From the NCBI RefSeq assembly GCF_002162135.1, contig NZ_CP021382.1, positions 4,586,001-4,650,000 on the forward strand: 64,000 nucleotides of DNA, given 5' to 3'. The DNA comes from Cellvibrio sp. PSBB006. Lineage in GTDB: Bacteria > Pseudomonadota > Gammaproteobacteria > Pseudomonadales > Cellvibrionaceae. Every line of letters starts with the position of its first letter. Position 1 is the stretch's first letter. The notes beneath the pieces were generated by a model. It had not been told where the DNA came from. It made no database searches and saw nothing but the letters and a program-made list of their open reading frames with translations. This document shows positions 8,602 through 17,157 of the stretch, piece after piece. The translations under genes were made by a program, and so were the position numbers.

Positions 8602-10899
8602 ATGCAGAATAAAAATACAGCCGTTGAACTCATCAAGAAGTTTCAGCAACTATTCACTGACCTGAATCACAAACAGATTGCCGAACGCCTGGTCAAGCTG
8701 GTGGTGGTTAAACCCGTCGTCAGTCGGGTGGTGCTGATCGTTGAGCGCGATAACCACCTATACGTTGAAGCCATCGCATGCCAACGCGCACCGGAACCTT
8801 TGGTCAGTGGTGTGGCGACCGCGCTCTCGCGTTTAAATTATCTGCCGCAACAAAAAATTCGCGAAACGTTTTTGCTCGGCCAGGCCCAGGCGCTGGATGG
8901 CGATCACATCAATACCCTCGGTGAAAAAGACACCCAGAAAGGTTGTCGCGCCTGCTATTTGCATCCCATTCTGGAAAAAGACAAAACCATCGCGGTGTAT
9001 TACATCGAAACCGAACGCGACCTGCCGCAACTGCAGCAAGCGGTGGTGGAACTGGATACCGTATGGACGTTCAGTTCGTTACTCATTCGCCAGGTTATCG
9101 AGATGTGGCGGCACGAAGAGCAAGCCGAACGTTTTCGTTTGGCCGAGCAGGCGCTCTGGGCCAGCGAAACCTATCTCAACGCGATACTGCGTTATTCGCC
9201 TGCACTCATTTCGGTAAAAGACCTGGACGGCAATGTGGTACTCGCCAGCGAGCATTTCAAACTGATGGCGAATATCGATGAGAAAGGTTTTGTGGGGAAA
9301 AATGTCTTTGATGTCTATCCGGCGGACATTGCCCAGTCCATGTGGGACATTGATGTAGCCGCACGCAACAAACAACAAACCTTTGAAACAGAGTTGGATT
9401 TATTACACAAGGACGGCACCCTGCACACTTATCTGGTGGTGAAGTTTCCGTTGCGTAATAAAGAGTCGGAAGTCTTCGGTGTATGTACTATCGGGACAGA
9501 TATTTCCGAGCGCAAGTTGGCTGAAAATGCATTGCGTGAACAGCAATCGCGCCTCAACTACATGGCCTTCCACGACTCGCTGACGTCCTTGCCCAACCGT
9601 TCGTTATTTTACGATCGCATCTTCCACGGCCTTGCCCGTGCGCGACGCAGTAACAGCAAAGTGGCGTTGATGCTGCTGGACATTGATCGCTTCAAGATTA
9701 TCAACGACAGCCTCGGGCACGACTCCGGCGATTTATTATTAAAGGCGATTGCCATGCGCCTTAACGAAGGCGTGCGCGATATGGATACCGTCGCGCGACT
9801 CGGTGGTGATGAGTTCGTGGTAGTGCTGGAAGGCGTGCATGACATTGACGATGTTATCTTCGTCGCTAATAAATTATTGGTCACCCTCGCGCGCCCGCTG
9901 GAAATCAGTGGCCATGAAATTACCACCACGGTCAGCATCGGTGTGAGTATCTTTCCTGATGACGGATCGGATGCGGATGAGCTGCTCAAGAATGCGGACA
10001 TCGCTATGTATAAAGCCAAAGAGGCGGGTAAAAATAATTGTCAGTTTTATGCGAAAGGGATGAATGCAACAGCAGTCAATTATCTGCTGCTGGAGAATGA
10101 TTTGCGACGTGCCGTAGAGCAGGAGCAATTGACGTTGCATTACCAACCCCAGATTGATTTGCAATCCGGCGAATTGATGGGGGTTGAAGCCTTGGTGCGT
10201 TGGCAACACCCGGAACGTGGCCTGGTTTCGCCCGCGCATTTTATTCCGCTGGCCGAAGAAACCGGCCTGATTGTGCCTATCGGTGAGTGGGTGTTGCGCG
10301 AAGCCTGTCGCCAACAAAAGGCCTGGCTCAACAGCGGTAAACACGTGGGCAAGATGGCGGTGAATCTGTCGCCGCGTCAATTCCGCCAGAAAAATTTTCC
10401 CGGCAAGGTGGAAGCGATTCTGCGTGATACTCAACTTGATGCCGAATACCTGGAACTGGAAATCACCGAAAGCTGCGCGATGGAGCATGCTGGCGAAACC
10501 ATCAATCACCTCAAACAATTAAATGAGATGGGTTTGTTTCTCGCCATCGACGACTTCGGCACCGGCTATTCATCCTTGGCTTACTTGCAGCGGTTTCCGA
10601 TTCAAAAACTCAAGATTGACAGCAGTTTCGTGCACGACATCCACGACGATCACAACGACGCTGCCATTGCAAAAACCATCATTGGCCTGGCGCACGGCAT
10701 GCAATTGAAAGTGGTGGCGGAAGGTGTAGAGACGGAATACCAGGCCGAGTGGCTGCGCCAGCAGGGTTGTGACCAGGCACAAGGATTTCTCTATGCCAAA
10801 CCCTTATCACCCAAACAATTCGAAAGTCACTTCCACGGCGGCAAGTTTGCGTTTGACGGCAACGTCGTGAAGCTGGATGCCTTAAAGGTAGGTGCCTGA
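8602..10899 (+). CDS. GAF-PAS-GGDEF-EAL cyclic-di-GMP turnover protein
   Basis: 765 residues, no transmembrane segment seen. A GAF-like N-terminal sensor (~20-160) is followed by a PAS domain (~190-310, ending FGVCTIGTDISERK). The GGDEF domain (~325-485) has an intact GGDEF near residue 400, preceded by RDMD five residues upstream, which fits a product-inhibition I-site. The EAL domain (~505-755) keeps EALVRW, VNLSPRQF, LEITES, DDFGTGYSS, KIDSSFV and VAEGVET, so phosphodiesterase residues are complete. Both synthesis and hydrolysis of c-di-GMP are therefore possible. It is transcribed alone; a REP-like palindrome pair follows directly. Confidence 0.9.
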   Translation: MQNKNTAVELIKKFQQLFTDLNHKQIAERLVKLVVVKPVVSRVVLIVERDNHLYVEAIACQRAPEPLVSGVATALSRLNYLPQQKIRETFLLGQAQALDGDHINTLGEKDTQKGCRACYLHPILEKDKTIAVYYIETERDLPQLQQAVVELDTVWTFSSLLIRQVIEMWRHEEQAERFRLAEQALWASETYLNAILRYSPALISVKDLDGNVVLASEHFKLMANIDEKGFVGKNVFDVYPADIAQSMWDIDVAARNKQQTFETELDLLHKDGTLHTYLVVKFPLRNKESEVFGVCTIGTDISERKLAENALREQQSRLNYMAFHDSLTSLPNRSLFYDRIFHGLARARRSNSKVALMLLDIDRFKIINDSLGHDSGDLLLKAIAMRLNEGVRDMDTVARLGGDEFVVVLEGVHDIDDVIFVANKLLVTLARPLEISGHEITTTVSIGVSIFPDDGSDADELLKNADIAMYKAKEAGKNNCQFYAKGMNATAVNYLLLENDLRRAVEQEQLTLHYQPQIDLQSGELMGVEALVRWQHPERGLVSPAHFIPLAEETGLIVPIGEWVLREACRQQKAWLNSGKHVGKMAVNLSPRQFRQKNFPGKVEAILRDTQLDAEYLELEITESCAMEHAGETINHLKQLNEMGLFLAIDDFGTGYSSLAYLQRFPIQKLKIDSSFVHDIHDDHNDAAIAKTIIGLAHGMQLKVVAEGVETEYQAEWLRQQGCDQAQGFLYAKPLSPKQFESHFHGGKFAFDGNVVKLDALKVGA

Positions 10900-10905
10900 C
10901 CATCT

Positions 10906-10980
10906 CGTAGGTCGGATTAGCGCAGCGTAATCCGACGTGATTTTTTTATATTGTCGGATTACGCTGCGCTAATCCGACCT
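10906..10980. repeat. REP-like palindrome pair (target of the IS110 insertion)
   Basis: AGGTCGGATTAGCGCAGCGT... (10909-10936) and its perfect reverse complement (10953-10980) form a 28-bp inverted repeat with a 16-nt T-rich spacer. Each arm is itself a GTCGGATTA...TAATCCGAC hairpin. The same motif recurs at 19956 and 34263. It may also end transcription of the preceding gene. The IS110 element begins immediately after its terminal CCGACCT. Confidence 0.85.
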
Positions 10981-11000
10981 TGTATCTCTCTGAAGAAGTT

Positions 11001-11165
11001 GATTAGCTACCAACTTCAACACCCGAGCCGGGTGAATGCGTATTCGACCTGAGGGAAACACCCTGTGCTGTAGATAGCATCCCCGGCTTGTTCTTCGATG
11101 AAAAATTGAATGGTATCCGAGCGCCTGATGTATCAGTGACGCTGCATAGACAAGGGTAATTTCAG
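11001..11165 (+). ncRNA. Candidate bridge RNA of the IS110 element
   Basis: Predicted by eye. A 5' hairpin CACCCG/CGGGTG (11020-11034) is followed by loop 1, closed by ATGC/GCAT (11036-11039, 11077-11080) and capped by AGGG/CCCT (11052-11064). Loop 1 carries ATTCGACCT (11042-11050), which equals the left target ATCCGACCT except for one change that is a G-U pair, and CTGTAG (11068-11073), which pairs with right target CTACGG with one G-U. Loop 2 is closed by AAATT/AATTT (11103-11107, 11158-11162) and capped by AGCG/CGCT and CTGAT/ATCAG. It carries ATGGTATCC (11110-11118), near-identical to the right IS end ATGGTATCT, and ACAAG (11150-11154), complementary to left-end CTTGT. Confidence 0.7.
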
Positions 11166-11167
11166 AG

Positions 11168-12148
11168 ATGACGAGTATCGTTGGTATTGATGTCAGTAAA
11201 GCTAAGATGGATGTGTTGTGGCTCAAAGACCGTGAGAGCGGCAAGGTTAAATCGAAAGTCTTCCCCAATGATCGGGCTGGCCATATGGCCCTGGTCGCCT
11301 GGCTTGATAAACATATTGCCCAACCACGGGAAGATATCCAGGTGGTGATGGAAGCCACCGGGGTTTATCACGAAGCGCTGGCCTATTGGCTATTTGAGCA
11401 AGGGTTGAAGGTGAGTGTGGTGAATCCGGCCTATGTGCGCGACTTTGCCCGGAGCCTGGGCAGTGTTCACAAGACGGACAAGAAAGACAGTGTCGTTCTG
11501 GCGTTATACGGTGTGCGAGCTTGTCCGGGTTTATGGCAGCCGGAACCGCAAAGTATTCGGGAATTAAAGGCCCTGCTGGCCCGGTTAGAGGCGCTGGAGA
11601 CGGATTTGCAGCGGGAATTAAATCGTCAGGAAAAGGCGCAGATCAGCCAGGCCTCAACGATTGTTCTGGAATCATTGGGCAAGATGATTGTGGAATTACA
11701 ACGGGAGCGGGATCGGGTGGATCAGGAGATAGACGACCACATTGACCGTCACCCGGATTTGAAAAATGACGTGGCGTTACTAAAAAGTATTCCCGGTGTA
11801 GGCCGGGTGGTATCGCGTCTGATGCTGTCGGTCATCCGCAGCCGGGACTTCAAGGCGGCGAGTGAATGCGCGGCGTTTGTCGGGGTTATTCCCGCTCTGC
11901 GTGAATCGGGCATCTTGCGTGGGCGCAGCTTTCTGAGCAAGAAAGGCTCGCCGAAGGTGCGGGCGAAATTGTATATGGCGGCCATTGTAGCGGGTCAATA
12001 TAACCCCACGATCAAAGCGCAACAGGACCGCCTGATCCGCAACGGCAAAACAAGGATGCAGGCGCTGGGGGCGGCGATGCGTAAGTTGGTGCACCTGTGT
12101 TTCGGTGTGCTCAAGCATCAAACAGCATACTCACCACAAGCGGCCTGA
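11168..12148 (+). CDS. IS110-family transposase (DEDD recombinase)
   Basis: 326 residues. The N-terminal RuvC-like domain shows the DEDD set: D8 (GIDVSK), E62 (VMEATG), and D104 and D107 (KTDKKDS). A coiled-coil middle section (~125-200) leads to the C-terminal transposase_20 domain (SIPGVGRVVS, AAFVGVIPALRESG, FLSKKGSPKVR), which holds the conserved Ser expected for catalysis. Length is normal and no frameshift was seen, so it is likely active. It lies inside the element whose left end holds the candidate guide RNA. Confidence 0.92.
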   Translation: MTSIVGIDVSKAKMDVLWLKDRESGKVKSKVFPNDRAGHMALVAWLDKHIAQPREDIQVVMEATGVYHEALAYWLFEQGLKVSVVNPAYVRDFARSLGSVHKTDKKDSVVLALYGVRACPGLWQPEPQSIRELKALLARLEALETDLQRELNRQEKAQISQASTIVLESLGKMIVELQRERDRVDQEIDDHIDRHPDLKNDVALLKSIPGVGRVVSRLMLSVIRSRDFKAASECAAFVGVIPALRESGILRGRSFLSKKGSPKVRAKLYMAAIVAGQYNPTIKAQQDRLIRNGKTRMQALGAAMRKLVHLCFGVLKHQTAYSPQAA

Positions 12149-12206
12149 TGGGTTGCTTGTGGTGGTATCGGAGAGATGGTATCTACGGGGGTATCAGGGG
12201 CGCCCG

Positions 12207-13112
12207 TTAGCCTTGGCCGCGTGTGCGGTTGGCGTGGGGGCGGGCGTTTTCTTCGGTGAAGGCAATGATGGCGTCAGCAATATCTTTCTTGGTGGCGGCT
12301 TCAATACCTTCCAGCCCCGGCGAGGAATTCACCTCCATCACTAACGGTCCCCGGCTGGAGCGCAGCAAATCCACACCGGCGACATGTAAACCCATGGTAG
12401 TAGCCGCTTTGATCGCCGTGCGCCGTTCGGTGGGGGTGAGTTTGGTAATCCGCGCGGTGCCGCCACGGTGAAGGTTGGAGCGGAACTCACCCTCCTGCGC
12501 CGTGCGTTGCATGGCTGCCACTACTTTATTGCCGATCACAAAACAACGCACATCACTGCCGCCGGCTTCCTTGATAAATTCCTGCACCAGGAATTCAGCG
12601 CGCAATTCGCGGAAGGCTTCGATCACACTCTCTGCCGCCTTGGGAGTTTCGGCCAACACGATGCCGCGACCCTGGGTACCTTCACAGAGTTTGAGCACCA
12701 GCGGCGTGCCGCCCACCAGCTTGATCAGTTCCTTGGTGTCGTGAACGTTGTAAGCGAAGCTGGTCTTGGGCAATCCCAAACCTTTGCGCGAGAGCAATTG
12801 CAGTGCGCGCAGTTTGTCACGTGAGCGACCCAGTGCCACGGATTCTGTCAGGCAATAAACCCCCATCATCTCGAACTGGCGAATTACCGCCAGGCCGTAG
12901 TGGGTAACGGAGGCGCCGATGCGCGGAATAACCGCATCAAAATCTTCCAGCTTGTTGCCCATATACCAGATCGCCGGGCTGGACGAGGTGATGTCCATGT
13001 AACACTTCAGGATGTCGATGACATGCATCTCATGGCCGCGCTTCACCCCGGCTTCCACCAGGCGGCGGGTAGAGTACAAACGACGATTGCGAGACAGTAT
13101 GGCAATTTTCAT
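12207..13112 (-). CDS. rimK: Ribosomal protein S6--L-glutamate ligase
   Basis: 301 residues, ATP-grasp ligase that adds glutamates to the C-terminus of ribosomal protein S6. The N-terminus [18 protein letters not shown] is characteristic. ATP-grasp features follow: [18 protein letters not shown] (~142-160), [21 protein letters not shown], and the metal-binding [14 protein letters not shown] near the C-terminus. It lies 74 bp downstream of the retropepsin-like gene on the same strand, the arrangement seen in rim operons. The IS110 right end is 22 bp beyond its stop, so the gene is intact. Confidence 0.94.
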   Translation of the reverse strand: MKIAILSRNRRLYSTRRLVEAGVKRGHEMHVIDILKCYMDITSSSPAIWYMGNKLEDFDAVIPRIGASVTHYGLAVIRQFEMMGVYCLTESVALGRSRDKLRALQLLSRKGLGLPKTSFAYNVHDTKELIKLVGGTPLVLKLCEGTQGRGIVLAETPKAAESVIEAFRELRAEFLVQEFIKEAGGSDVRCFVIGNKVVAAMQRTAQEGEFRSNLHRGGTARITKLTPTERRTAIKAATTMGLHVAGVDLLRSSRGPLVMEVNSSPGLEGIEAATKKDIADAIIAFTEENARPHANRTRGQG

Positions 13113-13186
13113 AAAATGACCGAGGTAAATAAATTAGGGAGTTGTAAAAGGAAAGTTACGCTGGGCGTAAGCACTGAGGCCGTGAT

Positions 13187-13642
13187 TTACACGGGTGGTT
13201 CACTCTTGCTGCCGCCCAGGACAAAAGATTTGGCGCTATCCACGACGTAGCCCTGCCGCAAGGCGCTACGCCCCAGCAACATGCGAAAGCGCATGTTTTC
13301 CCGATCCGTCAGGGTAATCTCGATAGTGAACTGTCGCTCCTTGAGCGTAATGGTTGTTTCAATGACAAACCGCCACTCCCGATGCCCACCGGAATCGGTA
13401 ACCTGCCGCCGATCCTTGATCGGTGCCTCGCACTCAATACTGCTGGCGCCGCACCCCTGCAAGGGATGCAAACCGAACTTGACCCAGGCTTCGCCGTCGC
13501 GATCAAAAGGCGTCACGTAGTAGGTATGCAGGGCGCTGGTTTTGGCCCCGGTATCCACTTTGGCCTTGATTCGTGTGGCGGCAAAGTCGGTCAACGTAAC
13601 CCACTCTCGCCAGCCGATCAGCTGTTGTTCAGTTGTGGCCAC
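13187..13642 (-). CDS. rimB: RimK-associated retropepsin-like protease (ATP-dependent zinc protease family)
   Basis: 151 residues. The aspartic-protease-like motif VDTGAKTSALH (~29-39) and a closing MLLGRSALRQGYVVD define this family, which is often annotated as an ATP-dependent zinc protease although the fold is a single-lobe retropepsin. In Pseudomonas the homologue RimB modulates RimK-dependent S6 modification; that role is taken from the family and the tight co-orientation with rimK. The start ATG 13642 is the only reasonable one. Confidence 0.85.
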   Translation of the reverse strand: MATTEQQLIGWREWVTLTDFAATRIKAKVDTGAKTSALHTYYVTPFDRDGEAWVKFGLHPLQGCGASSIECEAPIKDRRQVTDSGGHREWRFVIETTITLKERQFTIEITLTDRENMRFRMLLGRSALRQGYVVDSAKSFVLGGSKSEPPV

Positions 13643-13947
13643 GGTTTATCCTCATTGGTAGTGCAGTGTCAGCGTCGCCGTGCTGGATGCGGTTTTTACT
13701 TGGCCGGAGACGGCCGGTAAAATGAAAAATATTATTCGTCTCGACAAATTTTTTTTGCTTTGTTTGGCGTCATAGCTATGATAAATAGCGCGGGACAAAC
13801 TGCCGGAACCGAAAAAAGGTGTGACGGCGGGTGTCAATCGGCAGCCCATCCTCGTGGCTGACATAGTCCCGGTTGCAGCTGTTGTTTAGCTGTCATTTTT
13901 TGTAGTTGCGTTAACTTCCCTATATCTGTCGATTCTGGAGTAGTTTT
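13643..13947. other. Divergent intergenic region
   Basis: 305 bp between the rimB start and the PA3496-family gene. Promoters for both directions are expected. No gene, operator or structured RNA was recognised. Confidence 0.4.
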
Positions 13948-14151
13948 ATGTCTGTCGATGAACATAGCCCTGCTGATGCTGATTTATTGAATGATGTGGT
14001 TGATATCGACGATGACGAGCAGCCCAAGCTCACCGGCAAAGAGGCGAGCCAGCATATGCTCGAAATGCGTCGCAAGATTGAAGACAGATTGGAGCGTCGC
14101 CGTCTTAAAGACCAACTCGGTTTTGATGACTTGTCCGAACTGGATTTTTAA
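13948..14151 (+). CDS. PA3496-family small acidic protein
   Basis: 67 residues, acidic N-terminal half and a charged helix MRRKIEDRLERRRLKDQLG ending in acidic DDLSELDF. This matches the small gammaproteobacterial family annotated as PA3496-type putative envelope integrity protein. No signal peptide or membrane segment is seen, so the envelope role is only family annotation. TCTGGAG precedes ATG 13948. It is convergent with the LysR-type gene; in Pseudomonas a similar pairing with an HdfR-like gene is known. Confidence 0.75.
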   Translation: MSVDEHSPADADLLNDVVDIDDDEQPKLTGKEASQHMLEMRRKIEDRLERRRLKDQLGFDDLSELDF

Positions 14152-14249
14152 TTAACCCCGCCTTCCTTATTTCGGTTAACTGGTTTGCCCGAGCCCGCTG
14201 CCAGCCAGTTAGCCTCCATACCTTCCCATCAACATTCTGTTGCAGTTCC

Positions 14250-15050
14250 CTATTTGAATAACGCCAGCACGGGCGCGAGAGCAGCCTCGAATTCTCTTCC
14301 TGCTTTATAGACCAGATACACCGGCTGTACAAAACGCGGTGCATCACTCACTGGATAAAAACCATGGTTAGCGGCGGGTAAATAGGCGGATGCCGGCACC
14401 TGCTGCATAAATTTAACGGCGAGGGCGGCTTCTGTGGTACGTAAGCGCGGTTCAACACCGGCTACACGCTTGTGATGAAAGGCAGTAAAGGCCGCACTCC
14501 ACTCAATTAGCAGGTAGGGTGTGGTGGACAAGGGTGATTCGGCGGAACTGCACAGGGTTAACTCCTGTTCAGCAATTTTGATGGCGTGGAGTTCAGGGTG
14601 TTGCGGCAAGTCCAGTACCAGTGCCAGATCCAGCCGTTGAGCGAGGATCTGGGTGATGAGTTCCAGATGTGACAAGGACTCAATGGATAACCCCCGGCCA
14701 GCCGACAGCGTTAGCAACTCCTGAATCAGATCCGATAATTCACACTGCCAGACAGACGCCGTGGTACCTAGCGTCAGGTGGTTCTCCGGTTCCAGCTTGA
14801 TGGACAGGTCTTCCAGCGTCTCCGACCAGGCATGCAGTAACTTTTGAGCATGGGGCAGTAGGCGCTCCCCCTCTGCGGTCATCTGGATATTGCCGCGAAT
14901 GCGGTGCAACAGCGTGACTCCCAGCATTTGCTCAAGCTGGCGAATCCGTGCGCTGACTGCTGCCGGCGTCAGAAACAGGTTGTCCGCGGCACGGCCGAAA
15001 TGCCGAACCTGGGTGACTTCTATAAAGGTTTTAAGCAGTTCGATATCCAT
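14250..15050 (-). CDS. LysR-family transcriptional regulator, HdfR-like
   Basis: 266 residues. An N-terminal winged helix-turn-helix (MDIELLKTFIEV, HFGRAADNLFLTPAAVSARI, RQLEQMLGVTLLHR) is followed by a shortened LysR substrate-binding domain. The N-terminus closely follows E. coli HdfR. ATG 15050 is chosen because LysR proteins begin MDxELLxTF at this point, whereas the 30 residues upstream look non-homologous. Its target is unknown. The tolC terminator lies just upstream, so it has its own promoter. Confidence 0.85.
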   Translation of the reverse strand: MDIELLKTFIEVTQVRHFGRAADNLFLTPAAVSARIRQLEQMLGVTLLHRIRGNIQMTAEGERLLPHAQKLLHAWSETLEDLSIKLEPENHLTLGTTASVWQCELSDLIQELLTLSAGRGLSIESLSHLELITQILAQRLDLALVLDLPQHPELHAIKIAEQELTLCSSAESPLSTTPYLLIEWSAAFTAFHHKRVAGVEPRLRTTEAALAVKFMQQVPASAYLPAANHGFYPVSDAPRFVQPVYLVYKAGREFEAALAPVLALFK

Positions 15051-15096
15051 AGGCGGCACGTCAGGGCAGTGGCAGAGCCAGCGGAATGTATGAAAT

Positions 15097-15130
15097 AAAA
15101 AAATCCCCCTTGCCTGGGACAAGGGGGATT
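15097..15130 (-). terminator. Intrinsic terminator of tolC
   Basis: On the minus strand an 11-bp stem (AATCCCCCTTG / CAAGGGGGATT, 7-nt loop) is followed by a run of seven T. It lies 17 bp after the tolC stop. Confidence 0.85.
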
Positions 15131-15147
15131 CGTTTTTCAACTGGGTA

Positions 15148-16551
15148 TTACAGCTGATATTGGCTGCGGTTCACCGGCGAATTGTCCTGCAACCATTTAT
15201 CGACTTCCTGCACATCGGCCGGCGTCAACATCCCGGCCGCTTCACGCAACTGGATGGTATTGATGATGTAGTCATACAGTGCGGTCGCATAATCGCGGCG
15301 TGCCTGGTACAGCTGACGCTGGGATTGCAACACTTCCACCAGGTTACGCGTTCCCACCTCATAACCGGATTGGGTTGCTTCCAACGCGCTTTGGCTGGAT
15401 ACGATGGCTTGCTTGCGTGCCTGTACTCGCGCTACACCGGTCTCCACCGACAGATGCAGGGCGCGGGTGGATTGGATGATGCTGCGCTGGGTGCTGTTAA
15501 AGATTTCTTGTGACTGGGTCGCTTGGGCAAAAGTCTGGCGACGTGCCGCCGACACTCTGCCACCGCTGAATATAGGCACATTCAAGGTAACGCCGACCGA
15601 CGTACCCTCTGTGTTGTAATCCTGTGGCACGCCGTATCTTTCGCCATCATCATCATAATCGCTGTAACCCAAAGAGGCGGTTACGGTAGGAAGGTGGTCG
15701 GAACGGGCACTTTTGGCAACTTGCCGCGCCGCCTCTGCGCCCAGTCGAGCTGCTTTGAGTGAATAATTATTCTTCAAAGAAAATTCAACCCACTCATGGC
15801 GGTCTGCGGGCACTGGCTCAACAACCGGAAATTGTGGCGCCAGCGGCGCTATCTGTTCGTGACTTTGGCCGGTTAATACTTCCAGCGCTTCGAAGCTGAT
15901 GTTCAGGTTGCCGCGTGCTTCCAGGGTAGCAGCGGTGGCGCTGTCGAAAGCGGCCTGGGCTTCATGAACTTCGGTGATGGCGGTCAGGCCTACTTCAAAC
16001 CGTTGTTGGGTTTGCTCCAACTGGTGGGATAACGCATTTTCTTCAGCAATGGTCGCTTCAAGCGTATCCACGGCACGCAGCACATTAAAGTAAGCTTCGG
16101 CCACACGAACGATCAGGCTTTGCTGGTCAGCACCGAATTGTGCTTCCGCCTGCTCGCTCAACCTTACACCCTGTTTGTAGGTGTACCAGGAAGCCATGTT
16201 GAACAGCGGTTGTTGCAGGGAAATTTCCCAACCGGTGCGGGTTGAGTTGATATTTCCTACCCCGCCAGTATCAGTCGGATCGGTAGGGTCCGGAATGACC
16301 GGGGTAGTGGCGTTGTTGGTAATGTCGCTATCGCTTTCTGAGTAAGTGGCGCTGGCGTTAATTTGGGGTAATAATCCAGCGCGATTCAAATTGCGCAATT
16401 CCTGAGCTGCCTCGTATGCAGCTGTGTCTGCTTTTAGTTGTGCATCGTTCTTGAGTGCAAGCTCATAGATGTCCAGCAAACTGTTGGCGCTTGCCGTGAG
16501 AGGGCCGAAGGAAATTAATCCAACCAACAGATAAAGTTTTGTTTTCTTCAT
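15148..16551 (-). CDS. tolC: TolC-family outer-membrane efflux channel
   Basis: 467 residues. An N-terminal signal peptide (MKKTKLYLLVGLISF...ASA) is followed by two OEP repeats typical of TolC (SLLDIYELALKNDAQLKA at the start, then ISLQQPLFNM; second repeat with SVGVTLNVPIFSGGRV and YEVGTRNLVEVLQSQ). It forms the trimeric outer-membrane tunnel for tripartite efflux pumps and type I secretion. ATG 16551 is chosen because the codon at 16563 is TTG and the signal peptide starts MKK. Synteny with thiC-nudF-yqiB-cpdA-yqiA-parE, also seen in Pseudomonas, supports true TolC. Confidence 0.92.
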   Translation of the reverse strand: MKKTKLYLLVGLISFGPLTASANSLLDIYELALKNDAQLKADTAAYEAAQELRNLNRAGLLPQINASATYSESDSDITNNATTPVIPDPTDPTDTGGVGNINSTRTGWEISLQQPLFNMASWYTYKQGVRLSEQAEAQFGADQQSLIVRVAEAYFNVLRAVDTLEATIAEENALSHQLEQTQQRFEVGLTAITEVHEAQAAFDSATAATLEARGNLNISFEALEVLTGQSHEQIAPLAPQFPVVEPVPADRHEWVEFSLKNNYSLKAARLGAEAARQVAKSARSDHLPTVTASLGYSDYDDDGERYGVPQDYNTEGTSVGVTLNVPIFSGGRVSAARRQTFAQATQSQEIFNSTQRSIIQSTRALHLSVETGVARVQARKQAIVSSQSALEATQSGYEVGTRNLVEVLQSQRQLYQARRDYATALYDYIINTIQLREAAGMLTPADVQEVDKWLQDNSPVNRSQYQL

Positions 16552-16992
16552 AGAGGTGTCCAAGGTAAAAATCGTCCAATAAGCAAACGTGTAGCAGCGG
16601 TGAGTGTAGCGAGTTGCGCTGGGGTGGTCGAGCGAGCACTTTAACCCAGCAAGTTAAAAAGAGTAAACATGACGAATGTCATTAAGTGTAACCATAATCC
16701 CTGCGCAGTTTACGCAAATCGCGGCATCTTGGCTCATCGTGAGCAAGGCTACGAGACGGATATTAAGACTCCATTAACAGCGAATTTGGATTCACCTGTC
16801 GGGAAAAATAAAATCAGCAATACGGTGTGGAGATTATCCGTGGTCATGTCGTTGCCCGCTCGTTTTTGTCATTCGACACGGGTGGCGAGTATGGCGCCTG
16901 TTAATGTCAGATTCTGTCAGTAGTCCGCACGCGATAAGCGCCCAAACGCCTCGCTTTACATGCCTCCCTGAGTTCTCTAGACTGCCAACCAT
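16552..16992. other. Divergent intergenic region upstream of tolC and thiD
   Basis: 441 bp before the TPP riboswitch. It should hold the tolC promoter and the promoter of the thiamine transcript. No gene or further element was recognised. Confidence 0.4.
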
Positions 16993-17069
16993 TCTTGTCG
17001 GGGTGCTGATTATAAGGCTGAGAGATACCCGTCGACCTGATCCGGTTAGTACCGGCGTAGGAAACGAGA
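16993..17069 (+). promoter_or_regulatory. TPP (thiamine pyrophosphate) riboswitch
   Basis: Conserved THI-box elements are present in order: GGGGTGCTGATT, GGCTGAGAGATACCC, GACCTGATCCGGTTAGTACCGG and CGTAGGAAACGAG. The outer stem TCTTGT / ACGAGA (16993-16998 with 17064-17069) closes it with one G-U. It lies 88 bp before thiD and should switch thiD (and perhaps thiC) off when TPP is high. Confidence 0.95.
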
Positions 17070-17122
17070 GCAACGAGATTCAAGTATCCCCGGCGCCTGT
17101 GCGCCACCTTGCCCTCCTGCTG

Positions 17123-17153
17123 TTTCCGCGCCCTTTACCGTTACCTGCGGAAA
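17123..17153 (+). promoter_or_regulatory. Hairpin covering the thiD ribosome-binding site
   Basis: TTTCCGC (17123-17129) is complementary to GCGGAAA (17147-17153), which lies 4 nt before the thiD ATG and contains its GGAA Shine-Dalgarno. There is no T-tract, so a translational rather than transcriptional switch is inferred. Confidence 0.55.
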
Positions 17154-17157
17154 TGCC

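Larger units (their letters stand above)
10981..12184 (+). mobile_element. IS110-family insertion sequence, about 1204 bp
   Basis: The ends are set by comparing REP-like copies. Intact copies end CCGACCTACGGG (complement of CCCGTAGGTCGG at 19954 and 34261). Here CCGACCT stands at 10974-10980 and CTACGGG at 12183-12189, so removing one CT plus the intervening DNA restores that junction exactly. There are no long terminal inverted repeats and no longer target duplication, as expected for IS110. The 187-bp left end is non-coding and structured; the right end is only 36 bp. Subterminal TATCTCTC (left) and the complement of GAGAGATG (right) are weakly similar. Confidence 0.85.

Noticed and set aside
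10909..10980. Inverted repeat as terminal inverted repeats of the insertion sequence
   Set aside because: Both arms lie outside and to the left of the element, and the same palindrome occurs elsewhere without any IS; IS110 elements lack long terminal repeats.
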